Source: SIRX01 sp965214475
Lineage (GTDB): Bacteria; Actinomycetota; Rubrobacteria; Rubrobacterales; Rubrobacteraceae
Length of the DNA stretch: 64,000 nucleotides
Reading direction: 5' to 3'
Assembly: GCA_965214475.1 (NCBI GenBank)
Contig: OZ243953.1
Coordinates: 2,418,001 to 2,482,000 of the forward strand
The notes under the pieces are model-generated. The model searched no databases. It had not been told where the DNA came from and worked only from the letters and a program-made list of their open reading frames with translations. Below, piece after piece: positions 34,326 through 43,430 of the stretch. The position numbers were made by a program, and so were the translations under genes. Position 1 is the first letter of the stretch; each line of letters opens with the position of its first letter.

Positions 34326-35815
34326 AAGAAGCGGAGACAAGGTCCCCAGTAACCCTTAGAGAGTCTCGGCAAGACTACGTGCTGGGCTCAGTGCATCACG
34401 AGCTAACTACTGTAGTTGGGAAAGAGAACGTCAGCGCTGATCCCCAGAAGCTCGCCGAACAAGCCATTGACTATTCGTGGATGGCCCGATACAGGGAACT
34501 CAGAGAGATGCCCCTGCCTAGTGCTGATTTAGCAGTTTGGCCTACTAATAAGGCTGAGGTAGCGGAGGTGGTTCGGATTGCTAGTGATTATGGTCTGCCG
34601 ATAATCCCCCGAGGCGCAGGTTCTGGTAGTCAAGGCGGTACATTCGCTCCTTACGGAGGCATTGCCCTTGACCTGACTCGTATGAACCGCATCATCGACG
34701 TCGACACTCAGAGTCTGACTGTAACAACGGAAGCTGGGGTTGATGCGCCCATGCTTGAGAAGGCTCTCAGCCCAGAGGGGCTTACCCTTGCGCATGACCC
34801 CGGCGGTTATTACTGGGGCGCTACTGTAGGGGGATGGATCGCGGCCAGAGGGTCTGGCGTTACTTCAACCAAGTACGGTAAGGCTGAAGACATGCTTCTA
34901 CAAGTAGAGGCCGTTGTACCTCCGGGGCAAGAGGTTTCCACGCTTCCTGTTCCGAGTCATGCAGCGGGCCCCGGACTGCTGCAGTTGCTAGCCGGCTCGG
35001 AGGGTACTCTCGGTGTGATCGCAACCGCGAGTATGAGGCTAGATCCCGTACCCAGGGATCGGCGCTTCCTTTCATTCCGGTTCGCAAGTGTATTTGAAGG
35101 GTTGGAGGCAGGCCGTGCCATCATGACCTCTCGATGGCGTCCTGCCGTCATCCGCCTATATGATGAAGCAGGGTCACAGGGCGTCAACCGTATGCTGGAC
35201 CTGGATACTGATGGGGTGCTGATGATTGTCGTCTGCGACGGTGATCCACGCCTCACGGAGGTTGAGTCAAAGGCTATCAGGGAACTGTGTGTCGAACACG
35301 AAGGCGTTGACCTTGGACCCTCGCCAGCTGAGAAGTGGTGGGAAGGCAGATACGAACCTCATACAGTGAGTAACGCGCCTGCTCCGCCAACGATCTTCGG
35401 GACTACAGATGCCTGTTGTACTTTCGACAAAATTGCTGACCTTTACAAGGCTAAAAAGGCGGCTATTGAAGAGGGGTTCAGCGACTGGGGAGCTCGCTAT
35501 ACTGCTCACTTCTCCCACTGGTATCCGTGGGGAACGATGATCTACGATCGCTTCTACGTCGACGAGCCACCCGACGATCCCGAGGAGGCACTCGAACTTC
35601 ACGATCGATTGTGGGATGCGGCGGTGCGAACTTCGCTACGCTGCGGCGCGGTCCTCAACGACCATCATGGCGTAGGGGTGAAGTTGGGACGGTTCATGCG
35701 GGAACAGTATGGCGAGACTTTTTCCTTGCTGCGCGCTGTCAAAGACGCTTGGGATCCTGACGGGATCATGAATCCTGGGAAGCTTGGCTTCGGCCCGCCG
35801 CGTAGAGGCTCCTGA
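34322..35815 (+). CDS. FAD-linked oxidase (GlcD/AGPS family)
   Basis: This 497-aa vanillyl-alcohol-oxidase-fold protein binds FAD through IPRGAGSGSQGGTFAPYGGIALDLTRMNRIIDVD and YYWGATVGGWIAARGSG. Its C-terminal domain has RCGAVLNDHHGVGVKLGRFMREQYG and AWDPDGIMNPGKLG, closest in form to alkyl-DHAP synthase/glycolate oxidase GlcD types. Such enzymes oxidise 2-hydroxy acids or use FAD for ether-lipid synthesis. In this operon (Gfo/Idh, kinase, oxidase) oxidation of a hydroxy-acid or sugar-acid intermediate is more plausible. The GTG start overlaps the kinase stop by 4 bp. The gene is intact and of normal length. Confidence 0.85.
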   Translation: MKEAETRSPVTLRESRQDYVLGSVHHELTTVVGKENVSADPQKLAEQAIDYSWMARYRELREMPLPSADLAVWPTNKAEVAEVVRIASDYGLPIIPRGAGSGSQGGTFAPYGGIALDLTRMNRIIDVDTQSLTVTTEAGVDAPMLEKALSPEGLTLAHDPGGYYWGATVGGWIAARGSGVTSTKYGKAEDMLLQVEAVVPPGQEVSTLPVPSHAAGPGLLQLLAGSEGTLGVIATASMRLDPVPRDRRFLSFRFASVFEGLEAGRAIMTSRWRPAVIRLYDEAGSQGVNRMLDLDTDGVLMIVVCDGDPRLTEVESKAIRELCVEHEGVDLGPSPAEKWWEGRYEPHTVSNAPAPPTIFGTTDACCTFDKIADLYKAKKAAIEEGFSDWGARYTAHFSHWYPWGTMIYDRFYVDEPPDDPEEALELHDRLWDAAVRTSLRCGAVLNDHHGVGVKLGRFMREQYGETFSLLRAVKDAWDPDGIMNPGKLGFGPPRRGS

Positions 35816-35821
35816 TTAGAG

Positions 35822-35911
35822 ATGGGAACTGTACGAGCAGTCGCTTGTGAAAACCCCGATAATCTAACCATAACTGATAACCCTCGCCCAAAATTTGATG
35901 AGGTTCTATTG
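35822..35911 (+). pseudogene. Relic of Zn alcohol dehydrogenase N-terminus
   Basis: The first 30 codons after 35822 read RAVACENPDNLTITDNPRPKFDEVLL, the typical first strand pair of a medium-chain alcohol dehydrogenase (RAVVCE...PRP..GEVLV). The frame then continues as unrelated Cys/Arg-rich sequence to 36142 without GHE, zinc or Rossmann motifs. This is the 5' stump of a deleted dehydrogenase that followed the oxidase gene. The rest of the gap to 36089 has no gene. Confidence 0.6.
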
Positions 35912-36089
35912 GCCTGTTGCGAGCGAGCATGCAGCGAACAACTGCGAGAATGTAGGCGGCGACGATCGTTGGGGACAAAAAGGACCTGTGCCAAAGATAA
36001 CCTAGCTTCCAAAGTCTCTGTCGACGTCCATAACTTGCTACCGTACCGAATCCTCGGGATGGCGTTTTTACCTCACAAAAGGAGGGACC

Positions 36090-37094
36090 GTGCCGCGACC
36101 AGTTACACTATTCACCGGACAATGGGCAGACTTACCCCTTGAAGAACTCGCTCCACTCGCCAAAGAGATGGGATATGACGGACTGGAGCTAGCCTGTTGG
36201 GGGGATCACTTCGAAGTGATCCGCGCAATCGACGAGCACAGCTACATCGAGCGACAGCGTGAGCTTCTGGAGAAGAACGGCCTCGAATGGCACGCTATCG
36301 GCAATCATCTAGTAGGCCAAGCCGTTTGCGACTTTTCAATAGACGATCGCCACAAGGCCACCCTGCCCGAGCATGTCTGGGGCGACGGCGACCCCGAGGG
36401 AGTCCGCCAGCGCGCAGCCGAAGAGATGAAGGACACCGCAAGAGCAGCGGCCAGGCTAGGCATAGATGTGGTCACGGGCTTCACCGGGAGCAGTGTGTGG
36501 CACAAGCTCTACTTCTTCCCACCGACCTCACAGGAGGAGATAGACCAGGGGTTCGAAGACTTCGCCGAGCGATGGAACCCTATACTCGACGTCTTCGATG
36601 AGGAGGGTGTGAAATTCGCCTTCGAGGTGCATCCGACGGAGATCGCTTACGATATCTATTCGGCCGAGCGGGCCTTGGAAGCTATCGGCCATCGCGAGGC
36701 GTTTGGCTTCAACTTCGATCCCAGCCATCTCCACTGGCAGTTCGTGGATCCAGTGAAGTTCATAGATCGCTTCGCGGACCGCATCTATCATGCCCACATG
36801 AAGGACGCAGCCCGCACACTCGACGGCGAGCGTGGAATTCTCTCCTCACACCTCTCCTTCGGGGACCACAGGCGAGGCTGGGACTTCCGCTCCATAGGCC
36901 GGGGAGGCGTGGACTTCCAGGCCATAATCCGGGCCTTGAACCGCATCGGTTACCAGGGACCGCTCTCGGTGGAGTGGGAGGACGCCGGCATGGAACGGGT
37001 ACACGGCGGCAAAGAATCGGCATCTTTCGTACGAGAGGTGGACTTCGAGCCTTCCAGTGCCGCCTTCGATGCCGCTTTCGGAAGGGAGCAGTAA
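36090..37094 (+). CDS. TIM-barrel sugar isomerase/epimerase (AP endonuclease 2 family)
   Basis: This 334-aa xylose-isomerase-like TIM barrel has metal ligands in FAFEVHPTEIAYD (Glu), FGFNFDPSHLHWQ (Asp/His), IYHAHMKDA (His) and PLSVEWEDAGM (Glu). It opens with LFTGQWADLPLEELAPLAKEMGYDGLELACWGDHF. Members isomerise or epimerise keto sugars, act as inosose dehydratases or open 3-keto-sugars. The GTG at 36090 follows AAAGGAGGGACC. It is immediately followed by the Gfo/Idh-type chimera (1-bp gap), the arrangement common in inositol, levoglucosan and 3-keto-glycoside pathways. The substrate is unknown. Confidence 0.85.
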   Translation: MPRPVTLFTGQWADLPLEELAPLAKEMGYDGLELACWGDHFEVIRAIDEHSYIERQRELLEKNGLEWHAIGNHLVGQAVCDFSIDDRHKATLPEHVWGDGDPEGVRQRAAEEMKDTARAAARLGIDVVTGFTGSSVWHKLYFFPPTSQEEIDQGFEDFAERWNPILDVFDEEGVKFAFEVHPTEIAYDIYSAERALEAIGHREAFGFNFDPSHLHWQFVDPVKFIDRFADRIYHAHMKDAARTLDGERGILSSHLSFGDHRRGWDFRSIGRGGVDFQAIIRALNRIGYQGPLSVEWEDAGMERVHGGKESASFVREVDFEPSSAAFDAAFGREQ

Positions 37095-37095
37095 C

Positions 37096-38109
37096 GTGAA
37101 GAAGCTCAAAATGGGCATGGTAGGCGGCGGCTCCGAGGCGTTCATCGGCGCGGTACACCGCGCCGCCGCTCTCATGGACGGCCAGATAGAGTTCGTCGCT
37201 GGAGCTCTCTCTTCCACCAGTGAGAAGGCCATCGCCTCCGGGCAGGAGCTGGGCCTCTCTAATGAGCGCAACTACGGCTCCTGGGAAGGGATGCTGGAAA
37301 GGGAGCTGTCTCTTTCCGAAGAGGAGCGTGTGGACTTCGTCAGCGTGGTCACGCCAAACCATATGCACTTCCCCGTGACTCAGGCTTTTGCCGAAGCTGG
37401 CATGAACATCGTGTGCGACAAGCCGATGGTACACACCTCCGAGCAGGCTAAGGAACTGGTCGAGACTGTCGAGGAGAACAGCATAATATTCGCGGTCACC
37501 TATCAATACACCGGCTATCCGATGGTCAAGCAGGCCCGGCACATGGTGCGGCGCGGAGACTTGGGCGACATTCGGAAGGTCATCGTCGAGTACAGTCAGG
37601 ACTGGCTGGCCGCCAAAGCGGAAGAAAACGGCGCAAAGCAGGCAGAGTGGCGCACCGACCCGGAGCGTGCGGGAATAGCCGGGGCGATGGGTGACATCGG
37701 CTCCCACGCCGAGAACCTGGTTTCTACGGTTACGGGACTGGAAATCTCAGAGATCTGCGCTGACCTTACTGCTTTCGTTGCCGGCAGACAGCTCGACGAC
37801 GATGGCAACCTCCTGATCCGCTATAAGGGTGGTGCCAAAGGCGTGATGATCGCCTCACAGGTCTCCGCAGGCGAGGAGAACCTCAAGAAGATAGAGCCGG
37901 TGGTAGATATCCTGCGGGAGATCGGGGAGGCCCACGACAAACAGCCCGCCCAGGTAGCCCTGAACTGGCTCATCACGCAAAGAAACGTCGTGCCCATCCC
38001 CGGCGCCAAGAACGAACGCCAGGCCCGCCAGAACGCCGGAACTCTGGGATGGGAGATGACCGGAGAAGAGGCCGAGAAGCTGGAGCTCGCGACGCTCGGC
38101 TGGCGCTAG
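37096..38109 (+). CDS. Chimera: Gfo/Idh dehydrogenase joined to aldo/keto reductase tail
   Basis: This 337-aa protein is read from GTG 37096, one base after the isomerase stop. Residues 1-264 are Gfo/Idh/MocA: Rossmann MGMVGGGSEAFIGAVHRAA, VSVVTPNHMHFPVTQAF, catalytic-region CDKPM (107-111) and GDIGSHAENLVS (199-210). From about residue 260 (GEENLKKIEPVVDILREIG) the sequence becomes the C-terminus of an aldo/keto reductase: PAQVALNWLITQRNVVPIPGAKNERQARQNAG, the NADP-binding segment. The join at EENLK (about 37873-37890) occurs where both families have similar residues, so it looks like an in-frame deletion between neighbouring genes. The last 120 or so residues of the Gfo/Idh domain are missing, so activity is doubtful. 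Confidence 0.82.
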   Translation: MKKLKMGMVGGGSEAFIGAVHRAAALMDGQIEFVAGALSSTSEKAIASGQELGLSNERNYGSWEGMLERELSLSEEERVDFVSVVTPNHMHFPVTQAFAEAGMNIVCDKPMVHTSEQAKELVETVEENSIIFAVTYQYTGYPMVKQARHMVRRGDLGDIRKVIVEYSQDWLAAKAEENGAKQAEWRTDPERAGIAGAMGDIGSHAENLVSTVTGLEISEICADLTAFVAGRQLDDDGNLLIRYKGGAKGVMIASQVSAGEENLKKIEPVVDILREIGEAHDKQPAQVALNWLITQRNVVPIPGAKNERQARQNAGTLGWEMTGEEAEKLELATLGWR

Positions 38110-38168
38110 GAACTCGATTATGCGCGTAGCGGACGGCTCTCTGAGCCTGGACACGTAAAGGATTCGAG

Positions 38169-38776
38169 ATGTTAGGTGGTATCGGCTCGTGGGCCGCTGA
38201 CACGCTGAGCGCCCTGGGTGTTTTTGGCCTCGTGCTGCTGCTCTTGTTGGAGAATGTCTTTCCGCCCATCCCGTCCGAGCTGATCCTGCCGCTCGCCGGG
38301 TTTCTGGTGGGGCAGGACCAGCTCGGCGCCATCCCGGCTTTTCTCGGGGCCACCGCAGGTTCACTGCTCGGTGCCTACGTGCTCTACGGCCTGGGACGCT
38401 GGGGCGGGCGCCCGCTTGTTCTGCGCTACGGCCGGGTTTTGCGCATAGACGCGGAGAACCTCGACCGGGCGGAGCACTGGTTCGAAAGGTACGGCAGCTC
38501 GGTAGTCTTCTTCGCCCGGATGGTCCCCGGCGCCAGGAGCATCGTCTCGGTGCCGGCGGGGATTTCAGCATGCCGGTGGGACGGTTTAGTCTGCTGACCG
38601 CTGGTGGCTCGGCGATGTGGAACGCGTTGCTGATCTCGGCCGGATACTTGCTCGGCAGCAACTGGACCGAAGTCTCCGATACGGTCGGCGTAATCTCGAA
38701 CGTCTTGCTCGTTCTGGTGGCGGTAGCTGCCGTATTGCTCCTGGCGACGTGGGTCGTGCGCCGGGTTCGGGCATAG
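38169..38776 (+). pseudogene. DedA-family membrane protein, frameshifted
   Basis: The first frame (38169-38597) gives a DedA start: LGVFGLVLLLLLENVFPPIPSE, LILPLAGFLVGQ, GATAGSLLGAYVLYGLGRWGG, FERYGSSVVFFARMVPGARSIVSVPAGIS. The remainder continues in another frame from about 38570 (MPVGRFSLLTAGGSAMWNALLISAGYLLG, then a last span). A one-base loss near 38560-38570 (GGGGATTTCAGCATG) explains both. Read together the product would be about 202 aa, the family norm. DedA proteins are polyprenyl-phosphate or phospholipid flippases. A sequencing error is a simple alternative. Confidence 0.8.
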
Positions 38777-38805
38777 CTCCGGCGTCGCTGGGCAAACAGC
38801 TTTTC

Positions 38806-39984
38806 CTACACCAGGGGCGCCAGGGACTCTAGTATCCGTTCGGTGATCTTCGCCGGAAGCGGCCGCCGCTCCCATTCCTCGCGGGTCAGCTCGAAGGCGT
38901 TGGTTTTATCCAGCTCGAACATCTCTTCCATCTGTCGGGCGAGCCCTTTGTCGTAGATCTCCAGGTTCACTTCGTAGTTGCCTATCAGGGAAAAGCGGTC
39001 TATGTTCGCCGTGCCGACGGTGGACCATACGCCGTCTATGGTGGCGGTCTTCGAGTGGATCATGATGTCCTTGTAGCCGAAGATCCTCACCCCGCCGTCG
39101 AGCAGCTCCCAAAACCATCGCCGCCCGAGCCAGTCGGCCGTAACGTGGTTGGAGTTCCAGGGCAGGAGAATCTGTACGTCCACGCCGCGGTTCACAGCTT
39201 GCTTGAGGGCTGTTCGAAGCGCCGGGTCGGGTATGAAGTAGGCGTTGGTCATGTAGACGTGGCTCTCCGCCCGGTCTATGGCCTCCAGGTAGACGGTGCG
39301 GATCGGGAATATCCCCATGTCAGGGTCGTTGCGGTGCAGGATGGCGTTCGGCCGCCAGTTGCGCCCCGGCTCTGGGTACACGGCGGGCATCTCCTCCGTC
39401 CGGTTCGCGTTCCAGAGGTCCGCAAAAGCGTTCTCCAGCTCCCGGGCCTCGGAACCTTCGATCTTGAGGTGCGTGTCGCGCCAGCTACCCGAAGCGTAGA
39501 GCTCACCGATGTTGTAGCCGCCGATAAACCCTACGCGGCTGTCCACGACGAGCAGCTTGCGGTGGTCCCGGAAGTAGGTACGAAAGTTCAGTACCACCCC
39601 CGGATGGGAGAGAGGCCGGAAGCGGAGAGTGTGTATCTCCGTCGGAAACCGCTTGAATTCGGCGGGCACCACTAGGTTCGCGAAGTCGTCGAAGATTACA
39701 TACACTTGCACCCCTTCGCGTGCCTTGCGTACCAGCGTCTCCAGAAAGCGCCGGCCTAAAGCGTCACCTTTCCAGATGAATGTTTCCAACATAATGGTGT
39801 GCTCGGCCTTTTCTATCTCCCGGAGCATGTCCTCGTAGATCGCATCACCGTAAGAGTAGAGGGTTACCCGGTCGTCGCTCTCCTCCAGGAAGACCTCTGG
39901 GTAATCGGCGTGCGGATAATCTTCCCCCGGCTTGCTCCTCCGCCGGCGCATAGCATCTATCACGACGAGAACTCCGACCAGCAA
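38806..39984 (-). CDS. Phospholipase D/cardiolipin synthase-like, amber codon in N-terminal TM
   Basis: The 392-aa frame contains two HKD motifs: FRDHRKLLVVDSRVGFIGG and MIHSKTATIDGVWSTVGTANID. Each is followed by GG or N residues, as in cardiolipin synthases, which join phosphatidylglycerol or CDP-DAG at the membrane. TTG 39984 would start the protein inside a membrane helix (LVGVLVVIDAM). The same frame continues upstream through TAG 39988-39990 into MVRRFIFRATVVTVAV (ATG 40038). The natural membrane anchor is therefore interrupted by an amber codon, possibly a CAG-to-TAG change. A shortened product from 39984 may still be soluble and active, or the gene may be dying. Confidence 0.8.
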   Translation of the reverse strand: MLVGVLVVIDAMRRRRSKPGEDYPHADYPEVFLEESDDRVTLYSYGDAIYEDMLREIEKAEHTIMLETFIWKGDALGRRFLETLVRKAREGVQVYVIFDDFANLVVPAEFKRFPTEIHTLRFRPLSHPGVVLNFRTYFRDHRKLLVVDSRVGFIGGYNIGELYASGSWRDTHLKIEGSEARELENAFADLWNANRTEEMPAVYPEPGRNWRPNAILHRNDPDMGIFPIRTVYLEAIDRAESHVYMTNAYFIPDPALRTALKQAVNRGVDVQILLPWNSNHVTADWLGRRWFWELLDGGVRIFGYKDIMIHSKTATIDGVWSTVGTANIDRFSLIGNYEVNLEIYDKGLARQMEEMFELDKTNAFELTREEWERRPLPAKITERILESLAPLV

Positions 39985-39987
39985 TGC

Positions 39988-40618
39988 CTAGACGGCGACC
40001 GTGACCACCGTGGCCCGGAAGATGAACCTCCGGACCATCCGCGGAGCGTATTTGAGCCTACGAGCGTGCTTGATAATAGCCTTTAGGCTCCCTACTACAT
40101 TCTCGTCCCGCCGATCCAACCGTCCACCTCCAAGACAAATGAGTACAGAGAGATCTGGCGCCACAGCGTCGCCAAACTCTAATAACTCTAATGTTCGCCG
40201 CGGAAAAAAGCAAAAGCGAAGAACCCACAAGAAGGTCCAAGAAGCCCCGTAACACCTTCGCCGTCACCGTAATATGGTCTGCCCTTGAGACCGAGGTGAT
40301 TCAAATTATATTCGGAAAATTTATTCATTCGTTATTTGCAAACTAATAACTGAGGTGGTACTATTCATTCAGGCCGTTTCCCCCCTCCAGACAATACGGC
40401 CAAACACAGGGCCCGGGGCTATCTCCGGGCTCTTTCCGTTATGAGAGGAGCGCTCGATGATCGGGAGCGCAAGGTAGAAGGATCCAGTAGTGTCGTACGC
40501 TCCGTGTTGATCAAGGGCGTGTTTGGACCGGGTGCTTCGCTGTGGCGGGCCGTGGAGGTCTGGTCACAAGACTGGCGGTATCCTAAGACACGATACCAAG
40601 TGTAAGAAGGGACTAGCG
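39988..40618. other. PLD anchor stump, intergenic region and hairpin
   Basis: 39988-40038 (minus) encodes the severed PLD membrane anchor. The rest is non-coding apart from a doubtful 54-codon ORF at 40441-40605 (plus) with no family features. A hairpin GCCCGGGG (40411-40418)/CTCCGGGC (40423-40430), one mismatch, followed by TCTTTCC, could end a plus-strand leader transcript. AT-rich DNA at 40300-40365 probably contains promoters for one or both flanking genes. Confidence 0.4.
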
Positions 40619-41788
40619 ATGGACACAGATGTAGTAGTAATCGGCGGGGGCGCAACTGGCGCCGGGGTAGCGTGGGACCTCGCGCTCCGAGGGGTGAAGG
40701 TTACGCTAGTGGAGATGGGCGACATGGGTACTGGAACTTCTGGCAGGTATCATGGCCTCTTGCATACAGGATCGCGCTACGTCGTCAGCGACCTCAAGAG
40801 CGCCAAGGAGTGTTTCCAGGAGCACACGACTATGCGGCGGATCGCGCCGCACGTGCTCGATGATACGGGTGGCTTGTTCGTGCTCTCTCCCGACGACGAC
40901 GAAGATTTCATCGGGGACTGGCTGGAAGGCTGCGCGGCGGCCAATATACCGACGCAGGAGATAGATGCATCCGACGCTCTGAGCCGTGAGCCTCTCCTAC
41001 ATCCCGGGATCCGGTGTGCATTCGAGGTCCCCGATGCCGCCTGTGACTCTCTCGCGCTGTGCGGGGCACTGCGTATCGGCGCCGAAGCCAAGGGCTCCAG
41101 GTTTTTGACCTACCATAGGGTAGAGAATTTTCATAAGAAGAACGGCAAGATCACGGGGGTACGGGCGGCCGACCTGAGGTCCGGTGAGACGGTCGACATC
41201 GAGTGTTCCGTCGTGGTGAATGCCGCCGGCCCGTGGGCCTCTAAGGTGGGCGAAATGGCCGGGGTCGATTTCGCTATGGTCCTCAGCCGGGGAGCTATGC
41301 TCGCCTTCAACGGCCGATGGACGAACGCCATTATAAGCCGTCTGAAGCCACCCGGTGACGGTGACATCTTCATTCCACTCGGGTACTCTGGGATAGCGGG
41401 CACCACCTCCGTACCTACCGACGACCCGGATGACAACCGAATAGAAGACTGGGAGCGGAAGCGCATACTCTCTGAAGTCGAGTCCTTTTTGCCCGGCATC
41501 CGTTATGGCAAGGTTCTGTATGCCTGGGCCGGCGTGCGTCCGCTGTACGATCCGGCCACGGAGTCAAGCTCCGAAGAAGGCACCCACGTCGACAATCGCG
41601 AGGCAACCCGCACGTTCGACGTTCTGGACCATACCGAGCACGACGGTGTCGATGGAGTCGTCTCCATCGTCGGTGGCAAGCTGACGACCTTTCGCCTGAT
41701 GGCTGAGAAGACCACAGACGTAGTCTGCGAGAAGATAGGTGTAGATCACGCTTGCCTGACAGCGGAGACCAGGATAACGGCTGTCTAG
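40619..41788 (+). CDS. FAD-dependent glycerol-3-phosphate dehydrogenase, GlpA-like short form
   Basis: This 389-aa flavoprotein starts MDTDVVVIGGGATGAGVAWDLALRGVKVTLVEMGD and has GTSGRYHGLLHTGSRYV, the GlpA/GlpD signature, then FEVPDAACDSLALCGALRIGAEAKGSRFLTYHRV and PLYDPATESSSEE, ending with VSIVGGKLTTFRLMAEKTTD. The ATG at 40619 is preferred over an upstream in-frame start because it begins directly at the FAD strand after AAGAAGGGAC. It lacks the C-terminal Bfd-like Fe-S domain of anaerobic GlpA, so electrons must leave through another partner. It oxidises glycerol-3-phosphate to DHAP at the membrane. No GlpB or GlpC is adjacent. Confidence 0.85.
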   Translation: MDTDVVVIGGGATGAGVAWDLALRGVKVTLVEMGDMGTGTSGRYHGLLHTGSRYVVSDLKSAKECFQEHTTMRRIAPHVLDDTGGLFVLSPDDDEDFIGDWLEGCAAANIPTQEIDASDALSREPLLHPGIRCAFEVPDAACDSLALCGALRIGAEAKGSRFLTYHRVENFHKKNGKITGVRAADLRSGETVDIECSVVVNAAGPWASKVGEMAGVDFAMVLSRGAMLAFNGRWTNAIISRLKPPGDGDIFIPLGYSGIAGTTSVPTDDPDDNRIEDWERKRILSEVESFLPGIRYGKVLYAWAGVRPLYDPATESSSEEGTHVDNREATRTFDVLDHTEHDGVDGVVSIVGGKLTTFRLMAEKTTDVVCEKIGVDHACLTAETRITAV

Positions 41789-41895
41789 CCGCCTTGCCCA
41801 TCGAGAGCGGACACTCGGCTCCGGCGCAATATTGTCGGTACTCGGAAGCAGTATGTGCCTGTACTGCTCCGGGCACAAACCCATGTATTTATCTG

Positions 41896-41925
41896 TTGAC
41901 AAACTATTATATTCAGCTATTATTT
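41896..41925 (+). promoter_or_regulatory. Promoter before marR-type gene
   Basis: TTGACA (41896-41901) is followed by very AT-rich DNA with ATTATTTT around 41919-41926 at 17-18 bp, just 6-12 bp before ATG 41931. The short distance suggests a leaderless or near-leaderless transcript. The AT-rich tract is a likely autoregulatory site. Confidence 0.4.
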
Positions 41926-41930
41926 TGTAT

Positions 41931-42395
41931 ATGGATAAGCAAAAACTAATCCAGTCCATTCTGGACTCCCAGCAGGAGATTGGGCGGTACCAGGTGCTGG
42001 GGGACATTGATCCATGGCTGGAGCTGGAGCTTTCTACGCCCCAGTTGAAGGCGCTCCTCATAATCTCCGGGGCCGAGGACGGGCTTCGGATGCGGCCTTT
42101 TGCGGAGCGTATAGGTGCTTCGACCCCTTATGCTACGGGGATCGTGGATCGTCTGGTGGAGCGGGGGTTGGTGGAGCGGATGCCCCACCCTAGTGACCGG
42201 CGGGTGGTGCTCGTCCGGCTTACGGGGGAAGGGCGAGAGTTCCTCGAGCGGCTGTCAGATTCTATGAGGTCGATGGCGGTGCCGTTGCTAGAACAGATGG
42301 ATGAGAAGGATCTCGCGGCGCTCCGTCAGGGCCTCTGGGCGCTTTCGGAAGTATCTCGCTCGTACTCTCCTGAGGCTTCGGCAGAGGCTTCTTAG
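41931..42395 (+). CDS. MarR-family transcriptional regulator
   Basis: This 154-aa winged-helix regulator has STPQLKALLIISGAEDGLRMRPFAERIGASTPYATGIVDRLVERGLVERMPHPSDRRVVLVRLTGEG, the full MarR helix-turn-helix and wing with the DRR signature. ATG 41931 (MDKQKLIQ) is chosen because upstream codons run through promoter DNA. MarR proteins repress efflux or stress genes until a small ligand binds. The ABC exporter genes 270 bp downstream on the same strand are the natural target. Confidence 0.87.
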   Translation: MDKQKLIQSILDSQQEIGRYQVLGDIDPWLELELSTPQLKALLIISGAEDGLRMRPFAERIGASTPYATGIVDRLVERGLVERMPHPSDRRVVLVRLTGEGREFLERLSDSMRSMAVPLLEQMDEKDLAALRQGLWALSEVSRSYSPEASAEAS

Positions 42396-42666
42396 CGCGT
42401 CTGTGGAGGGTCCGGGGCCGGGTAGCCTCCAAGGCCCGAAGGCCCGCAACCAACAAATGTTTACGGGCCAGCAGCCAAGCGAGATTGTCCTGCAGGTTGT
42501 CGTTCGGACAAAGACACTTCGGCAGGAGATCTGGCAAAACCTAGTAAAGCATACAAAGCAGTAGATCGAGCTTATGAGTCTCGAAGCGGATGGTAAGCAC
42601 CTCAAGAGTTCAATAGGCGGTCGCGCTGTGGACCAGTCGCTCTGTGGTTAGGGTTTAGGAGCAAGG

Positions 42667-43428
42667 ATGAGGAAAAAATCATATACAGAATCGAAGAAGC
42701 CCAAGAACCTTGTAGAGGCGAGGGACTTGAGTAAGGTCTACGGTAGCGGGGAGGCCCGGGTAGAGGCGCTTTCCGAGGTGGACCTTATGGTAAGTAGCGG
42801 AGAATGGGTGTCGGTGATCGGCTCCTCCGGATCCGGCAAAAGCACTCTAATGAACCTTCTTGGGATGCTGGACCGGCCTACCTCCGGCTCGTACTTTCTC
42901 GGGGGCCGCGACGTGGCCGGGCTCGGCGGGGGAGAGCTCGCCCGTTTGAGGAGGGAGACCATAGGTTTTATCTTCCAGGGCTACAACCTGCTGCCCCGGC
43001 GGAACGCCCGGCAGAACGTGGAGCTACCCATGATCTACGAGAACGTACGGGCCAAAGAGCGCCGACGGCGGGCCACGGAGGCGCTGGAACGGGTAGGGCT
43101 CGGGGATAGGTTGCACCATCGGCCGTCGGAACTCTCCGGGGGACAGCAACAAAGAGTCGCCATCGCACGGGCCCTGATCAATGACCCCAAGCTCATCCTT
43201 GCCGACGAACCAACGGGCAACCTCGACAGTTCCTCCGGGAGATCCATCCTGGGGCTCTTCGGCGAGCTCCGCGACTCGGGTGTAACGCTAATGGTGGTTA
43301 CCCACGACCCCGCGGTCGCAAGCTACGGCGGCCGAACGATCGAGCTGCGGGACGGACAAATTATCTCTGACAGCCCGACGCAGGGAGAGCCGGGGGACGA
43401 GGCGGACTTCGACAAGAAAGCGGTGTAG
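42667..43428 (+). CDS. MacB/LolD-type ABC transporter ATPase
   Basis: This 253-aa ATP-binding subunit has Walker A SGSGKST (about 56-62), Q-loop GFIFQGYNLLPR, signature LSGGQQQRVAIARAL, Walker B LILADEPTGNLDSSSG and switch His VVTHD. The spacing matches LolD/MacB/FtsE-type mechanotransmission ABC systems that extrude peptides, macrolides or lipoproteins. It precedes the MacB-like permease gene by 2 bp. Because that permease is broken, this ATPase has no obvious partner here. Confidence 0.9.
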   Translation: MRKKSYTESKKPKNLVEARDLSKVYGSGEARVEALSEVDLMVSSGEWVSVIGSSGSGKSTLMNLLGMLDRPTSGSYFLGGRDVAGLGGGELARLRRETIGFIFQGYNLLPRRNARQNVELPMIYENVRAKERRRRATEALERVGLGDRLHHRPSELSGGQQQRVAIARALINDPKLILADEPTGNLDSSSGRSILGLFGELRDSGVTLMVVTHDPAVASYGGRTIELRDGQIISDSPTQGEPGDEADFDKKAV

Positions 43429-43430
43429 TC

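Noticed and set aside
36760..37707. 315-codon minus-strand ORF opposite the isomerase and chimera genes
   Set aside because: It overlaps two plus-strand genes with clear motifs; composition rather than coding explains its length.
40441..40605. 54-codon ORF before the GlpA-like gene
   Set aside because: It has no family features, and the hairpin just upstream argues for a non-coding leader; kept only as a note.
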